Shown here: in pieces, positions 1-12,196 of the stretch
Layout: each line of letters begins with the position of its first letter
Numbering within the stretch: position 1 is the first letter of the stretch
Assembly (NCBI GenBank): GCA_018398805.1
Contig: JAGFBZ010001926.1
Location: forward strand, 1,798,001-1,862,000
DNA: 64,000 nucleotides
Direction of reading: 5' to 3'
Source: Hirundichthys speculiger
Taxonomy: Eukaryota > Chordata > Actinopteri > Beloniformes > Exocoetidae
Position numbers and translations under genes: made by a program
The notes under the pieces: generated by a model
What the model was told of the DNA's origin: nothing
Seen by the model: the letters and a program-made list of their open reading frames with translations, nothing else
The model's database searches: none

Positions 1-250
1 CCGCGTGGCGGAACGTGAGTGCCGCAGAACATTGTTTGACAGGGGACTGTTTTGCAGTTGCACTGGAGGCACAACACGCTACTAGTTCGGGACAGCGAAA
101 ATCCCGAAGGTGGAAGCTCCAGAACGGCAACATGAGACTGAGGAAACTTTTTCCTAAACGAGGAGCCGTGTCTGTCGTGTGGAATTTATTTGGATTTTAA
201 AAAAGACGACGTCCAACAAACTACAATAATCTGCAAATGTTGCCGAGCTA
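1..250 (+). pseudogene. hAT transposase N-terminus relic with BED zinc finger
   Basis: A short coding remnant reads SVVWNLFGF, then KKDDVQQTTIICKCCRAKVV. This is the start of a BED-type zinc finger (aromatic pair followed by a C-x2-C pair) as found in hAT transposases and ZBED-like proteins. An ATG at 132 precedes it in the first frame. The frame breaks at the A-run near 197-202: the part before lies in one frame and the finger in the next. The finger is cut off at about 278, before its histidine half, where the foldback begins. It is therefore a dead fragment. No terminal repeat or target duplication was recognised, and the window edge prevents finding the 5' end. Confidence 0.6.
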
Positions 251-310
251 AAGTTGTAGCCGCGGGAGGCAACACCAGGCTGGTGTTACCTCCCGCGGCT
301 ACAACTTTAG
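248..310. repeat. Near-perfect 31-bp foldback (hairpin)
   Basis: Positions 248-278 and 280-310 are reverse complements with one mismatch in 31 bases and a single-base centre at 279. The left arm is the BED-finger coding sequence for the residues AKVVAAGGNT, so the right arm is an inverted copy of transposase coding DNA. A run of 34 T (342-375) and one of 17 A (404-420) follow. It could be a foldback-type rearrangement of the transposon or a cloning or assembly snap-back artefact. Confidence 0.9.
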
Positions 311-338
311 AACGTTGTTTATATTGTGTAGTTAATGT

Positions 339-380
<42 letters not shown>

Positions 381-3094
381 ATATGTTTTTTCAAGTTGTT
401 TGGAAAAAAAAAAAAAAAAAGGGTTCTGTATTTTAACTGCAACTATCATGCATTCTGATTCCTTCACTTAATTAGAATCACGAGTGCCACCTCTTAGTAA
501 ATAGAATTTTGTGTGGCCATGTAAACCTGTATTAATACTAATGTAGATATGAATGTTTTTCTACAATATTCACTCCTCGTGACAGTAAACTAGGTAATTC
601 TAAGCCAATTTACTGCAGCAATTCCTCTAAATGATTAGAAAATGTGGTTAACACCCAGTTGTGCCTTCAAAGAAAAAAATACCATGATATACTACCGTGA
701 AACCGATATAATTTTGAAAAATACTGTGATATAAATTTTTGGGTCATACCGCCCAGCACTACGCTTGCACCTCTGATCAGTGTGGAAATGCCACAGTCTC
801 AGTTTGAACCAGGAATCCTCTTCCTGTGAGATGACAGTGCTGACCCCAAATGGACAACATCCTCGTGCACGTTGTGAAGTGATGCAGTGCCAGAGTTTAA
901 TGGCAGCCACGTGGCTATCTTAAGATTGTACAGTGTTGGTATTCAATCGCACCTACCATTGACATTTCAATTTGTTGTAACATTTATGTAGGACACATCA
1001 TTTGATTTCATGATGGCTGCCACGCAAGACAGACTTCCCGTTGCCGCTGTCTTGCTTCATGACCGTAACTCATTAACCTACATGAAGGTGTCTTCAGGCT
1101 GGGTTAGAAATATGGAACAGATTTTCCAGCGCATGTTTTGAGTTACAAATTCATCCCAGTTTCACAGTGGGGGAAAAAAAATCTGAAAAGCTTGACAATT
1201 TATGAGCGGCTTCACATAATATTTAGACTATGACTCCAGTAGATCTTTTTGTAACAGTCATGGTGTGAGATGTTGGGCTACTTTTTATTGAAGTTTTGTA
1301 GGTGGCACTGTTGAGCCATGATGAAGCACTCAGTGTCCTCTACTTTTAATGGATGCTACAAGCGTCTCTATTACTGTATTTTCCTCACACCACAAAAAAA
1401 TCAAATGTTGTTTCATCTTGTATATACAGTATATTTTATTAGTCCTCTCCTGGTTAAATCACTGTTGCAGATCATCTCCAGTGGGGTATGGATTTAATCT
1501 TTCATTGCACAGTTGGGGCCCCAGTGAGTCAGGTGCCAACATTCAGGCTCCTGCTCTCGTTTGACTTGGCCCTCTAGCTGAACTTCCAGACTCACACCAG
1601 AAACATGGCAAAAATCTAAGCTGTGCTTGAAAATAAAACAGAGCCACCGCCGCCAAATATTTATCAAAGCGCAGCTTAAAATGTTAGCAAATGTTAGGAG
1701 AAGAGCCTCATCTGTCACATGAAGAGGACCCGCAAGACTCACTTACCACAATGTCTTTTTGCTACAAGTTATCATGGTTCAGACTTGATCATGCTTTTCT
1801 AATTCCAGTCTGGTTAGTGCCTGCTGGATCCAACCACCCCGTATGCCATAATACCTCTGATCTGGGCTCTGTGGCGGGTGTTAAGATACCATCAGGCTCC
1901 TCTGTGAAGCACCACAGTCAAACTGCCTGTTGTTTTTGGAACGAGGCGAGCCCTGTCTCAAAGCTGTTTCTCCTGAGTATCAACATGGAACAGTTTAGAG
2001 TTTTGTGACCGGGGGCATGGTACAGTGTGTGTGTGTGTGTGAGACTGTGTGTGTCTCTGGTGGGCTTTTGTTTGAGGCTCTGCGTGTTCACACACGTTCC
2101 TGGTGTTCCTTGCCAAAGTTCAGAAACAAAGAGAGACATCATTGGGGTGTTTGGCTGTTACTTTTCCCCTTAGCAGGAGGTTAGTTGTTAGACATCTGTT
2201 TGCTCTTGTCAGGCCCCAGGCAGAGAAGGCCAGTCTCCCTTAAATGCGTGCATATTTAAGATGCCGTTGAGCCTGGAGAAGGAGTGTTAGTGAAATACTG
2301 ACCTTCATAGACACATCTGCAGGGCCTGGTGACTTCAAAGACCCCCCCCCTCACCCAAGTAAACTCTCTCATGCTGGGCTGCCTTGGTTAACTGACACCC
2401 TTGCCTGGGGCCGGAAACATCTCCTGCGCCTACACTGCATCTGCACAGACAGCTAGATGTCATCCACACTGGTGCTGGAATGAACCGAAATGGGGAAACT
2501 TGTCTTGACTTCTTCCTTCCTCCTCCTCTTCTGATCGTTCTCTGTCTTTCCTTGATGTTTTATTCCCTCCACAGATCTAAGGCCATCTGATTAAAGGCAG
2601 CCACTCCTGTCAGGCACCAACCCTGTTGCACAAGCCGTTAGGAATGCCTGATCTATCCCTCATGTCATAACTCAAGCGGGGCTCTGCAGTACCCACTTGG
2701 AGATAAGGACTCGCGGCACTTAAGAGTACAAACTGAGGCAGATAGAAAGATTAGAGAAAAAAGGGCCCGCCTCTTTCTCTGTTTCTTTCCTTGGCCATTG
2801 TTAGGACGTGTGGGATTTTCTTTAACACAAGTTGTGTATGCCAGAAAACCCCCCGAACAAAGATAAACTTCCTTTCATGTTTTTTCTTCTTTTTTTTTCT
2901 TTCTTTTTCAAATTTTTAGAGATTTTTTTTTTTTTTTGGAACAACTGCTTGAAGCATCACACGCAAATATTGCAACTGCCGTGTCAAAGAAAAAGTTGAA
3001 CAAAAGTGGCTTTAAACGTGAAATATTTGTATAGTTCCTTCCTAAAAAGCACAGTGGTGGTATTTTGTCTTACTGTGTAATCTGTTTACTCTAG
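311..3094. other. Non-coding DNA before the first recognised nradd exon
   Basis: No exon could be supported here. It holds a T34 run (342-375), an A17 run (404-420), a transposon end at 690-765 (see that entry), a short TG run near 2024-2041 and pyrimidine-rich stretches (2880-2940). The signal-peptide exon of nradd is expected upstream of 3095 but no signal-peptide ORF with a donor site was found, so it is either outside the window or missed. Confidence 0.5.
690..765. mobile_element. Fragment of a hAT-type element (cccagcac end)
   Basis: The stretch ends in ataccgcccagcact, closely like the right terminus of the complete element at 36309-36926, and is preceded by AT-rich sequence with 'gtgatata' motifs shared with that family. 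No matching left end was seen, so it is probably a solo or truncated copy. Confidence 0.4.
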
Positions 3095-6000
3095 GTTACT
3101 CCTGGAGACGCCTGTGCCAGTGGTCAGTTCACTGAATCAGGACAGTGTTGCAGTTTGTGTCCTGCCGGCTACGGAGTGGAGGTAAAGTGTGGGAAGGAGG
3201 ATACCAAATGTGAGCCATGCCCACGGGGTAAGCACTTATAATCTAATGGTACTGTCTTGCACATGGCAGTGGAGTTCATAATTGCCACCCATGTGTTTTT
3301 GAGGCAAACACAGTTCAGCCATACTGACGCTGATTTGCTAATCTGTCCCCCAGGAAGATTTTCCCAAACGGAAGGCCTTGGCCCTTGCCTTTTATGCAGC
3401 AAGTGCCCGCTTGGTGTCCCCACAGTGGCCCTTTGCTCAGCCACTCAGGACACGCAGTGCGAATGTGACAGTGGCTTCTTCTTCTGGAGCACCTACAGCC
3501 AGTGTGCGCCGTGCTCCAAGTGCAATCACGGCGAGGGGGCTGTCCGGAAGTGCGGCCCCCAGGGGATACAGTGTGCCAGGCCTGCGGCCCAGGAACCTTT
3601 TCAGAGGAGCACCTGAACACCAAACCTTGCCAGAACTGCACCCAGTGCTCTGACAGCGAGGTGGAGATCCGACCTTGCATGCCCAACTCTGACACGCTCT
3701 GCATGGGTGAGTGTCGTGGGAAATTTTCAGACAATGTTTTATTAAAGTACAGATCACATAACTTACTTTGCTGCTCTTGCTGTGAACAAATCCAAAAGTA
3801 AATGACAATGAATTGATTCGAGTTTTCTGAATCAGTTTGTAACTACTTGCCTTGTCTGTTTACAATGTGGTCAAAAACAAAACTTAAAGAAAACGACCTA
3901 TGCAGTTGTTCTTGGTGACACTTACATGCCTAAATGTGCTGATTGCTTCAGTTTGAGTAACACGTGCTATTTTGTGATCTCTCAAAGATTTTCAGTGTCA
4001 GAATGGGGTTAGGGATGCTGGAAAGTATTGAAAGACAGACTCTTGGTCTTTTTCCTGTGATGGATTTGCTGACAATGGGAAAAGGCCGTAGAGTGCCAGC
4101 TTTCTCCTTTAAAGATCTGATACAAGGGATGACAGCAATGGTAGTTCAAAAGATAAAAGACTGAGTGAAATGGAGAGAAGATGAAGAGCAGGAGGGTCCG
4201 GACATGTGGTCAACACCTGCATCCACACCTCACCTCTGAACACTGAGCTGAGAAACATGAGTAGCTAAGAAAAAAAAAAAGAAGAAAAATCCAATTTAAG
4301 TGCTGTAGTCCAGCTGATATGAGCTTGACAGGTCTTTAGGTTAACTGCCCCTGAAGGCCAAGGGAGGCATCTGACCCCGACAACTACTGTGCTTGCCCCC
4401 AAATGGCTACACTTGCTCCCCAGGAGTGAGGTCACCTGTGTACACTGTGTCCATATGTCATGGCCCTTTGACCCGACTCGGGTCAGCACAGTACCTTGTG
4501 GTGTTTGATCCTGAAATAGGCAGACCGCGGGAGGGAGAATGAGGCTACAAACCAGGGCAATGAAAGGTTTGAAAACCCCAGGGGACAGGGATGACTGAGG
4601 CTAGCACTAATTTATGGTGTCCAAATGTTTTCTGATGCGCACATGTGCAAATGCAATGATGCTAGCCCTTGACACGACCCGTTTTCTTTATCCTAACAGA
4701 TAGGAAGCTGCACATTCTCTCTCGCCCTGCCGAAAGCGACGGGTCCCATGATCCTCGTTGGCCGGGTCTGGAGGGTGTAACGGTGGTGGAGGAGGCCAGC
4801 CCTGCAACAGGAATACCCAAGTTCAGCGCAGAGGATGAGGGCAGCAGCAGCAACATTCTCATCTATGTGTCTGTTCTGGCAGCTGTGGTGCTGGGCCTGC
4901 TTCTTTACGTCGCTTATAAATGGTGAGTTTTCCCCCCGGTTTTAGTCTTGTAATAGCGACTGGTCCATGGATGGCCCACTATGAGTATTCAATCTGCTTT
5001 GTGCTGCTCTCCTCAGCTGGAGATCGTGCAAACAGAAAAAGGCTCTCTCTAAAGCCCGTGCAGCGGAGCTGGGAACATCTCCAGAAGGAGAAAAGCTCCA
5101 GAGCGACAGTGGTGTTTTTCTGGACTCCTACAGCCTACAGGACAACCAGCCCAGCAAAGGTGAGGTAGATGCTGGCCTCGTGAAACTACAGATTTATGAG
5201 GTTTCAGGAGATATTTTGATAAGCTTCCTAAGATATCCATTCCTTTAATACACTCCGTTAAGAAAAGTGAAGACAAAAAGAAATAATAAGAAACCAGAAA
5301 CTGCAGCAACTTTTCTTTTTTTGTGTGTGTGTGCTTAAATTAACACTGTTAACAGGAAAGTTTTATCATACATTTTTAAAGTAATATTCTCTCAATAAGT
5401 TTCCTTCAAGTTTATGAGATGTTTGTTTTGCAATTTTCATTTGTTTTAGTTAGTTTGATGTGCATATAATTACAAAGCCCCGAACAGATTTTCAGTTGTC
5501 CTGACTGAGGTGGACAGTTGAGGGACATTTCTGTAATGACGACTGAGCCCAGTCTGTGACTGACTTAGAAATATGTTTGGGATTATTTACTGTGGGAAAG
5601 TCCAATGATTACCAGACTTCTGTACGCACACTGAGGTCATCACATTCTTTGACAAAGTGGCCCGTTGTCTCAAAGAATATAAGTCATGTCATTTTATCTG
5701 CTGTTGTCAACTGTCTGACTCCCTCGGAAGAATGCGGCTCTGTCCTCTGTGCTTAGGAAGGTCTGCAGTTTTAATATGATGCACGCTGTCAGCAGTATCC
5801 CTTGGAACTTTTCTAAACCGTGAGATAATTTATTCTCTGAGAACTGGAAGAGGAAGTGTTATCTTTGCTACTTATAGCACAGACAGGATTCACATCATGA
5901 CTAAAGCAGGTTGAGTGTTGAGTGAAAAGTCTTACTTGTTTTGGTTAAAATGCCACAGAGATGCAACACAACAGCTTCTTTTACAACACGTATTTACAGC

Positions 6001-6631
6001 TCGTTTCAGAGCAGCTTCATTTAGGGGGTGGAGTCAGCCTCTCGACTTGACTCCGCCTTTCTCCTCTATGGTGTGAGTGCTTTTTTGAAAGCAGTTTGAC
6101 AGCTGTGTGTAACGCACTTCAGAGAAACAGAAAATATTGCACGATGTGGAGTTGGGTGGAGGAAAAGATGGGGAGGCTGGATAATTCTACTCTCATCAGA
6201 GTCTGTGATGTCAGAAACCTTCAGATATGAACGGCTCACTGAGAGACACATTTTCAGTCTCAGGCCGCCCAAAACTAAGTGACAGTGTTGTGTTATGTCA
6301 GAGTCACTGATTTAATAGCCGCTTCAGATACCTGAATACATTCTTTCAAGTGCAGAAAAACTTGTTTTGTTTTTTCCTGATATGTCCCCTTTAAAAAGCA
6401 ACTATATTTTCCAACAATTAATTTTGTTCAAGTCAAAGTCAACTTTATTGTCAATTTTTCCAAATCTACTAGACATACAGAAGAATCCCACTGTGACAAG
6501 TATCAAAACAAACTTAAAATGTACAACAGTTAAGAAAAGAAAAACAGTAAAAAAAAAAAAAAAGAATATTTCTGAAACCAGTGTAACTAGTTAAGTGCAA
6601 AAAGGATTCATTTCAAGTATGTCGGATAGTA

Positions 6632-6714
<83 letters not shown>

Positions 6715-7484
6715 GAAATGGTATAATATGTGTCACATATCAGTTCACAGTTTAAAATACTCACATACTAAACAAATAATATGCAGAGACAAAAGCAGAA
6801 TATCTTAAGATATTTCTCTGAACTAAAACCAAAAAAGAATGCAGGTCCACAACAGGGTTGACCAGATGCAGTAAGACAGACTGACAAAGGGATTGTGGAA
6901 AGACTAGACCTGTAACCTTAACCCTATTGTACCTAAGACGAGACAATAGTGAGCATAGTGAAGCAAGAGGACAGTGAAAAAACAGAGCAGTCAGACGAAG
7001 CTAAGCAAGGCAAAACATAAAGGAGAGAACTGCAAAACAAAAGAGGAAGCATATACACAAATCATTAGCAATACCACAGTAAACACCGGTATTATTTAAG
7101 ATACAGTGTTGGTTTGTTTTTTGGGTTGACACAGCCAAAGTGTGAGCCAGTTTTATTTGTATTTCTAAAGGTACCAAGACAGACGGCAAGCAGGAGAGTC
7201 GTCTGTTCATCAACCTACCCCCACACAGACAGGAAGAGGTGGAGCACCTCCTGCAAGAGGGAAGCGGTCGGGGATGGAGGCACCTGGGCGTGGCGTTGGG
7301 TTACGAGCCTGAACAGCTGGACCTGTTTGGGCGCGGAGAGGCCCCAGCACACACGCTCCTCTCCAACTGGGGCCAGAAAGAAGGCTCCACTCTGGCACTG
7401 CTGAGCTCTGCACTGGCTCGCATTGAGAGGCCTGACGTGGTAACAGCTCTTAACTGCCCCTCGCAGGGTGTTTCTGTGGTCTGA
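3095..7484 (+). CDS. nradd: p75-type neurotrophin receptor with death domain (partial 5')
   Basis: A type I membrane receptor of the TNF-receptor superfamily, p75NTR subfamily. Coding exons: 3095-3227, 3354-3706, 4700-4922, 5017-5159, 7171-7484 (stop TGA 7482-7484), all with AG/GT borders and matching phases. They encode four cysteine-rich domains (CRD1 in exon 3095-3227, CRD2-4 in 3354-3706), a juxtamembrane stalk, one membrane helix (NILIYVSVLAAVVLGLLLYV), a cytoplasmic segment with CWRSCK and GEKLQSDSGVF as in p75NTR, and a C-terminal death domain ending SVV, a class I PDZ-ligand type end. About 388 residues are present; the signal-peptide exon is missing. One base appears lost in the C5AG4 run at 3556-3565, breaking the frame between CRD3 and CRD4. 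I choose nradd over ngfr because setd2 is next door, as for mammalian NRADD; ngfr remains possible. Confidence 0.82.
6635..6712. repeat. (TA)n microsatellite
   Basis: An uninterrupted TA dinucleotide run of about 39 units in nradd intron 4 (5160-7170). The rest of that intron shows no recognisable gene or element. Confidence 0.97.
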
Positions 7485-8706
7485 CGTCTCTTCAGGCCGA
7501 CACTCACAGACTCGAGTAAAGAACTCTGACTGAGATGAAAAGGGGGGCACTCTGATTACAACTCTTTTGTCACCATTGGAAAAGCTTTTTTTTTTAAAAC
7601 TCTATTTTTACTAAGACAACAACAATACTCTTAACTTCGCTGCATTTTATTGTATACAACCGTTTGATTTTAAATGGATCTAACTGTATGGAAGAATCTT
7701 CTGCAGGAAATCTGCTGCAGCACATTAAATCATTTTTTTATTGCAGGAAATGAATAGACGGTGTGTCATACAACTCACCATTGTCATTGAGGGAACAGCC
7801 CAGTCATCTGGAATGAGGAGGGATGACCCTCACATACACCACAATACAAACATTTACATTTTCATATTGATTATATGCGCACAAATGCTGGAAACATTTA
7901 GTTAGTAGCTGGAAGCAAAATAATGTGTTTTCTTATATTGCATAAGTCACAAACAGCTGTTTCCACGTTATTTGGACAGATATCAGAGATATCTTCCTTC
8001 TGATTTGGGAAAAAAAAAATCCATTAACATGCTTATGTAAACAAATATGGATGGCTTAGATCATCATGTCATCAAGTCTTTTTCTTATGAATCACATCTG
8101 AGAAAAAAACAAGACCAACAACGAACACATTTTAGTCGCGGAGCTGAAACTGATTCCTTTGCCAAAAGGACATAGTTTCTCCCGCCATCAGTGCAGTCCG
8201 TGATGGTGTTACTTTCTCTTTTGGGATCTTGTCTGTGCACACGTGCATGCTTGGAAAAGGAAGAAAACTTCAGCAAGCGAAGGGTTTCGATGCTTTTTCT
8301 AAAAAATTGCTTCACTGGCAATTTAGGTTTTAATGCTATTAACCGTCCCATTCATGCTTGTAGTTGCTGTATTTTATAACACTTTATCTAACGTGTAGAT
8401 AGGAACTGCTCACTAGATTTTCTTTTGTTTTTGCCAAAGCCACATAGTAGCTGTGATTTTGATTTACATTGAGGATATAATATTCACCATCTTTGTATCA
8501 TAGCTCACACAGAAACAAAAAACATTTTTTTTTTTAGCTCTTTCTCATAATCATCATTTGATTGTAAATATCTTAAATTTGTTTTGATGAGTTATGACTT
8601 AAAATGAAAAATACAAAAACACTGTTTACATTAATGCTTGTATCCAACTTGACTGTCTTGCTTTTATATTTATTTTGTTACCATTTTAAGCCTAAAAGTA
8701 AATAAA
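7485..8706 (+). promoter_or_regulatory. nradd 3' untranslated region and poly(A) signal
   Basis: After the stop codon there is about 1.2 kb of AT-rich sequence with no coding potential. A canonical AATAAA at 8701-8706, followed by a GT-rich stretch (tttttttgtgtggtgg), is a good poly(A) site on the plus strand. The 3' UTR extent is inferred, not shown. Confidence 0.6.
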
Positions 8707-9002
8707 ATTGCTGAGAATCATTGACATTTTTTTGTGTGGTGGTACCAGGCTTGAGTTTATTATGTACAAAAGTTTAACTATGCTGCTTTTAGTGTATTTG
8801 AGCATTTATTACATATTATGACATATTAAAAGTAAATATTGTATTTTTATACTTCACTACATTTATTTAACCGTTTAGTTTCTGGTTACTTTACAAATTG
8901 GATCCCAAAAACCACTTGCATGGCTCATAAAAGCTGATGTTTTGCTATGATTTAAATCCCCCAGCAGTTTATCCAGTGTAGAAATCAATCAGTCAGCCTG
9001 CT

Positions 9003-9236
9003 GTCAGGCGGCGCGGTGGTTAGCACTGCTTCCTCACTGCAAGAACGTTCAGTTTGATTGCCAGCAGGGGCCTTTTGATGTGGACTTGGCATGTTCCCTT
9101 CATGCCTGCGTAGGTTTTCTCCAGGTTCCCTCCCGCAGTCCAAGGTTAGATACAGATTTTAAAGTCACTGTAGAGGTGATAATGGGCCTGTGTGAGTCTC
9201 TTTGCCTCCTCCCACACACCTGAAGAGGGTATAAGA
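9003..9236 (+). repeat. SINE-like repeat, tRNA-type head
   Basis: The segment begins ggcggcgcggtggttagcac, shaped like a tRNA A-box region, and continues with the 'catgttccctt..gcctgcgtaggttttctccaggttccc' phrase of a very common teleost interspersed repeat. It lies between the convergent 3' ends of nradd and setd2. The copy is diverged. The rest of 8707-10594 shows nothing I can identify. Confidence 0.6.
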
Positions 9237-10594
9237 AACAGACTGACTGAAGAACTAACTCATGGATAACTTTTTTCTTTATAATCTGGTATTAATCCAA
9301 AGGGATAACTTCTTCCAACTCTGGCTGGAGGCGACGCCTTAGATGATTTGATTCCATATTTATTTATACTTTACTCTTTATGCTATAGATTAGTGACCAT
9401 CAGCTGTGGTGATGCTAATTTCTTGAAGGTAAATGAGTGTAGAAGGTGATATTAAAACTATTTAGAAAACCAAAAAGCAAGCAAGAAAAAGCCTAAACTA
9501 ATTCATATTTGTCCACTTTAAACAAAAACTTTCATCAAATTACATCTTAAAAGCTAAAGTGAACTTTTGTACAGCTGATTCTTGGTAATAGTAGTATTCA
9601 GTGACAGTAACAGATACATGAGACCTCAGTTATTGTGTGTACATAGTTTTAATTACATTATACCTCCTTCAAAGTTTTTAAGGTTTACATGAAGTTTGGA
9701 TGGATTTATTATATTTTGTGATTGCAGAAAACAGTTGTTTTTTTTTTTAATCCAGTAGCAAGTAACTTTCCCAATAAGATTTATTACCAAAAACAAATGT
9801 CCTATTCCCCTGCTACCATATTTGTCATTTTTTAGCATAAAACACTATTAATAGAAGTAAATATTCAAGGACATTTCTGGAATGTACTGCCTCTTATCAA
9901 GGGATTCAGTGTATAAAATCATTTCCTGTCCAAATGCCAGAGGGAAATAATTTCAGAGGCATTTAATAATTTGAGGGTAAAATTAAAATAACAGCTTCAT
10001 CCAAAATGATCTGGAGGAAAGTTTTCTCTTTCTCGCTGAGCCACAGTCTGCTTCCCCCTTCTGCTCTGAACTCAGATCTGTTAATGATCTCTTTGCCTTC
10101 AGTTATAAGTGGGAGCAGGCATCGCGTATGGCCTGGGGCAGCTTTACATGCCGTCACACACTCCAGAAGGGACTGCTTAACTGCGGTCTGGAGCACACAG
10201 GCATGAGTCCTGCGGAATGTGCACACATTGGAAAGGGGGTTGGGACTGAGACGAGAGGGGAAGCACAGCAGTGGCTCTCTCTACTCATCACAGGTCTCCA
10301 TATTTAGAGCATGTTGAATGTCTCTAATGAAGGAAGTCGATCACTTTGTTTCGCTTTGCTGGGGCCGAACATCTGGTTCGGGACTTCACAAATGTGCTGC
10401 AGTGACATTCATACCGCGTACACCACTTATTAAAGGCAGGAGCCAATCTAAAACAGGCTTGGATATGCAGCAAGCTGTTAATCAAGTTGCGCATGCCACT
10501 TCTGCTGAAATAAGTGTTAGCCAAATTGATGCTTAAGTAAAACCTCAAAACTCAACTGTGCAGAAAGGAAATGGATATAATTTTACAAAAAAAG

Positions 10595-12196
10595 TTTATT
10601 AGCTTTTAAAATGTTTGTACACTCGGTATGACAATGTGCTTACACAATACTTACAGAAGAGGAGGGTGGTACTTTGTACATAGAAAAATAATAATAATAA
10701 TATTAAAAAAAAACATCACTGACAATAACAACAAAAAACATGAACATTTCCCCAGCCAATGAAATAAAATAGGAAAGCTGTGAGTTTGTGGGGACTGCAT
10801 CAGGAGGTGAGCTGGTGAGGATGGGTGGGCTCACTGTGCTTGTGACCCTTCTCTCCTGCATACAGTGTGGGCAATTTTACATATTATTTACACTTTCAGT
10901 GATGAAATGACAGTCCTTGTACAAAGTGTCTGCTTATTTAAACATCCCTAAAACTATTATTCAATATATTCACATATAAAGCAATATACATATGTTGGAA
11001 CCTGTTTAATGCAATTGAATTGAAACTCAGTGCTCCGAGAAACTCAAGCCCTGATGCTGGAGACACAACCCTTACAGCAAAAATCCTGTAAATAACTGAG
11101 TGACAGTTCATGGAGCACGGCTGACTGACCCAAGTGTCTCTAATGTCTAACTAGTACTAATTGTGGTAAAAAGACCCAGAGCACACAAGATTTTAAGTAT
11201 CTGTTAAAATGACACAACCTTCATTTTGAGTGTTGTTCCTTTTCTGAGGTGAGCTGAGGCAAAACAAGTTGAGAGAGGGGCTGGACAACCTGGGGGGGCG
11301 AGGCTCACACAGATACAACTGTACATCACACAATGGATTCAAACCCTGCTCCAGTTATCAAATCGATAAAAACAAGAAAATATTTCCTCACAAACCCCTT
11401 TTCCAAACTGCAATGTCATTTGCTGATCCCTCAGAGTTATTCTTTGTAAAAGCTCATCCCAGTGAGGCCACATTACTCGGAACGGGAGACAAGAAAAATG
11501 AAGGAATTTCCATAAGGATACCATTCAGACCTCACCCTACAGCACGCATTCATAAAACAAAAGAGGTTCCATAGTTTGTGGTTAAGAAGGCTGGGTTTTG
11601 AGGACTGAAGTTTGGACTTCCACGGTCCAGTTAAAAGCAGCACCAGTTATTGAGTCATTGGAAGGGGACTGAAGCGCGCACAAGTAAAAGGAGACTGGAA
11701 AGGGGGACTGGTCTGGTCTGTAATTGATCCATTTTTAACAGTGGAAAGAAACATTGAAAAATTGATAAATTTTGATATGAAAAATTATTCCTTTTAATAA
11801 TCCTCATTCAGGGCGGTAGAGTTTAAAAAATGGAATAGAGGTGATCATCTCAGGAACATTTAAGAGCCACGATGGAGAAGAAAGAAAAAAATGTTAAAAA
11901 TGAAAGGATCAGTGAAAACATTAGTCTGTAGCACCCCTCAGTGTCATCCGTCTGAAACACTGCACCTGGAGTCTTGGGTTGTTCAGCAACACTCGGGTTG
12001 CTGGGCCTCCTGTGAAATCCATGAGGCCTGGAGAGAGTCTTGGGCAGCAGTGCAATTCTTAGACATAAATACAAATAAGAAACTACTTTACTGTCCAGGC
12101 TGTTCAGATCATAAATGCAGGAGTGAATGGAAAGGCAAATCTGTGCTTCTCCAAAGCGAGTCCAGAGGCAAACGTAACATCTGTGGCTTCAACAGG
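10595..12196 (-). promoter_or_regulatory. setd2 3' untranslated region with poly(A) signal
   Basis: Downstream of the setd2 stop (12197-12199 on the minus strand) there is no further coding sequence. An AATAAA on the minus strand (TTTATT at 10595-10600) about 1.6 kb away is the best poly(A) signal. The UTR span is inferred from that signal. It is convergent with nradd. Confidence 0.55.

Noticed and set aside
15..471. Overlapping ORFs on both strands with similar sequence
   Set aside because: They arise from the palindromic 248-310 segment and the poly(T)/poly(A) runs; only the BED-finger part is interpretable.
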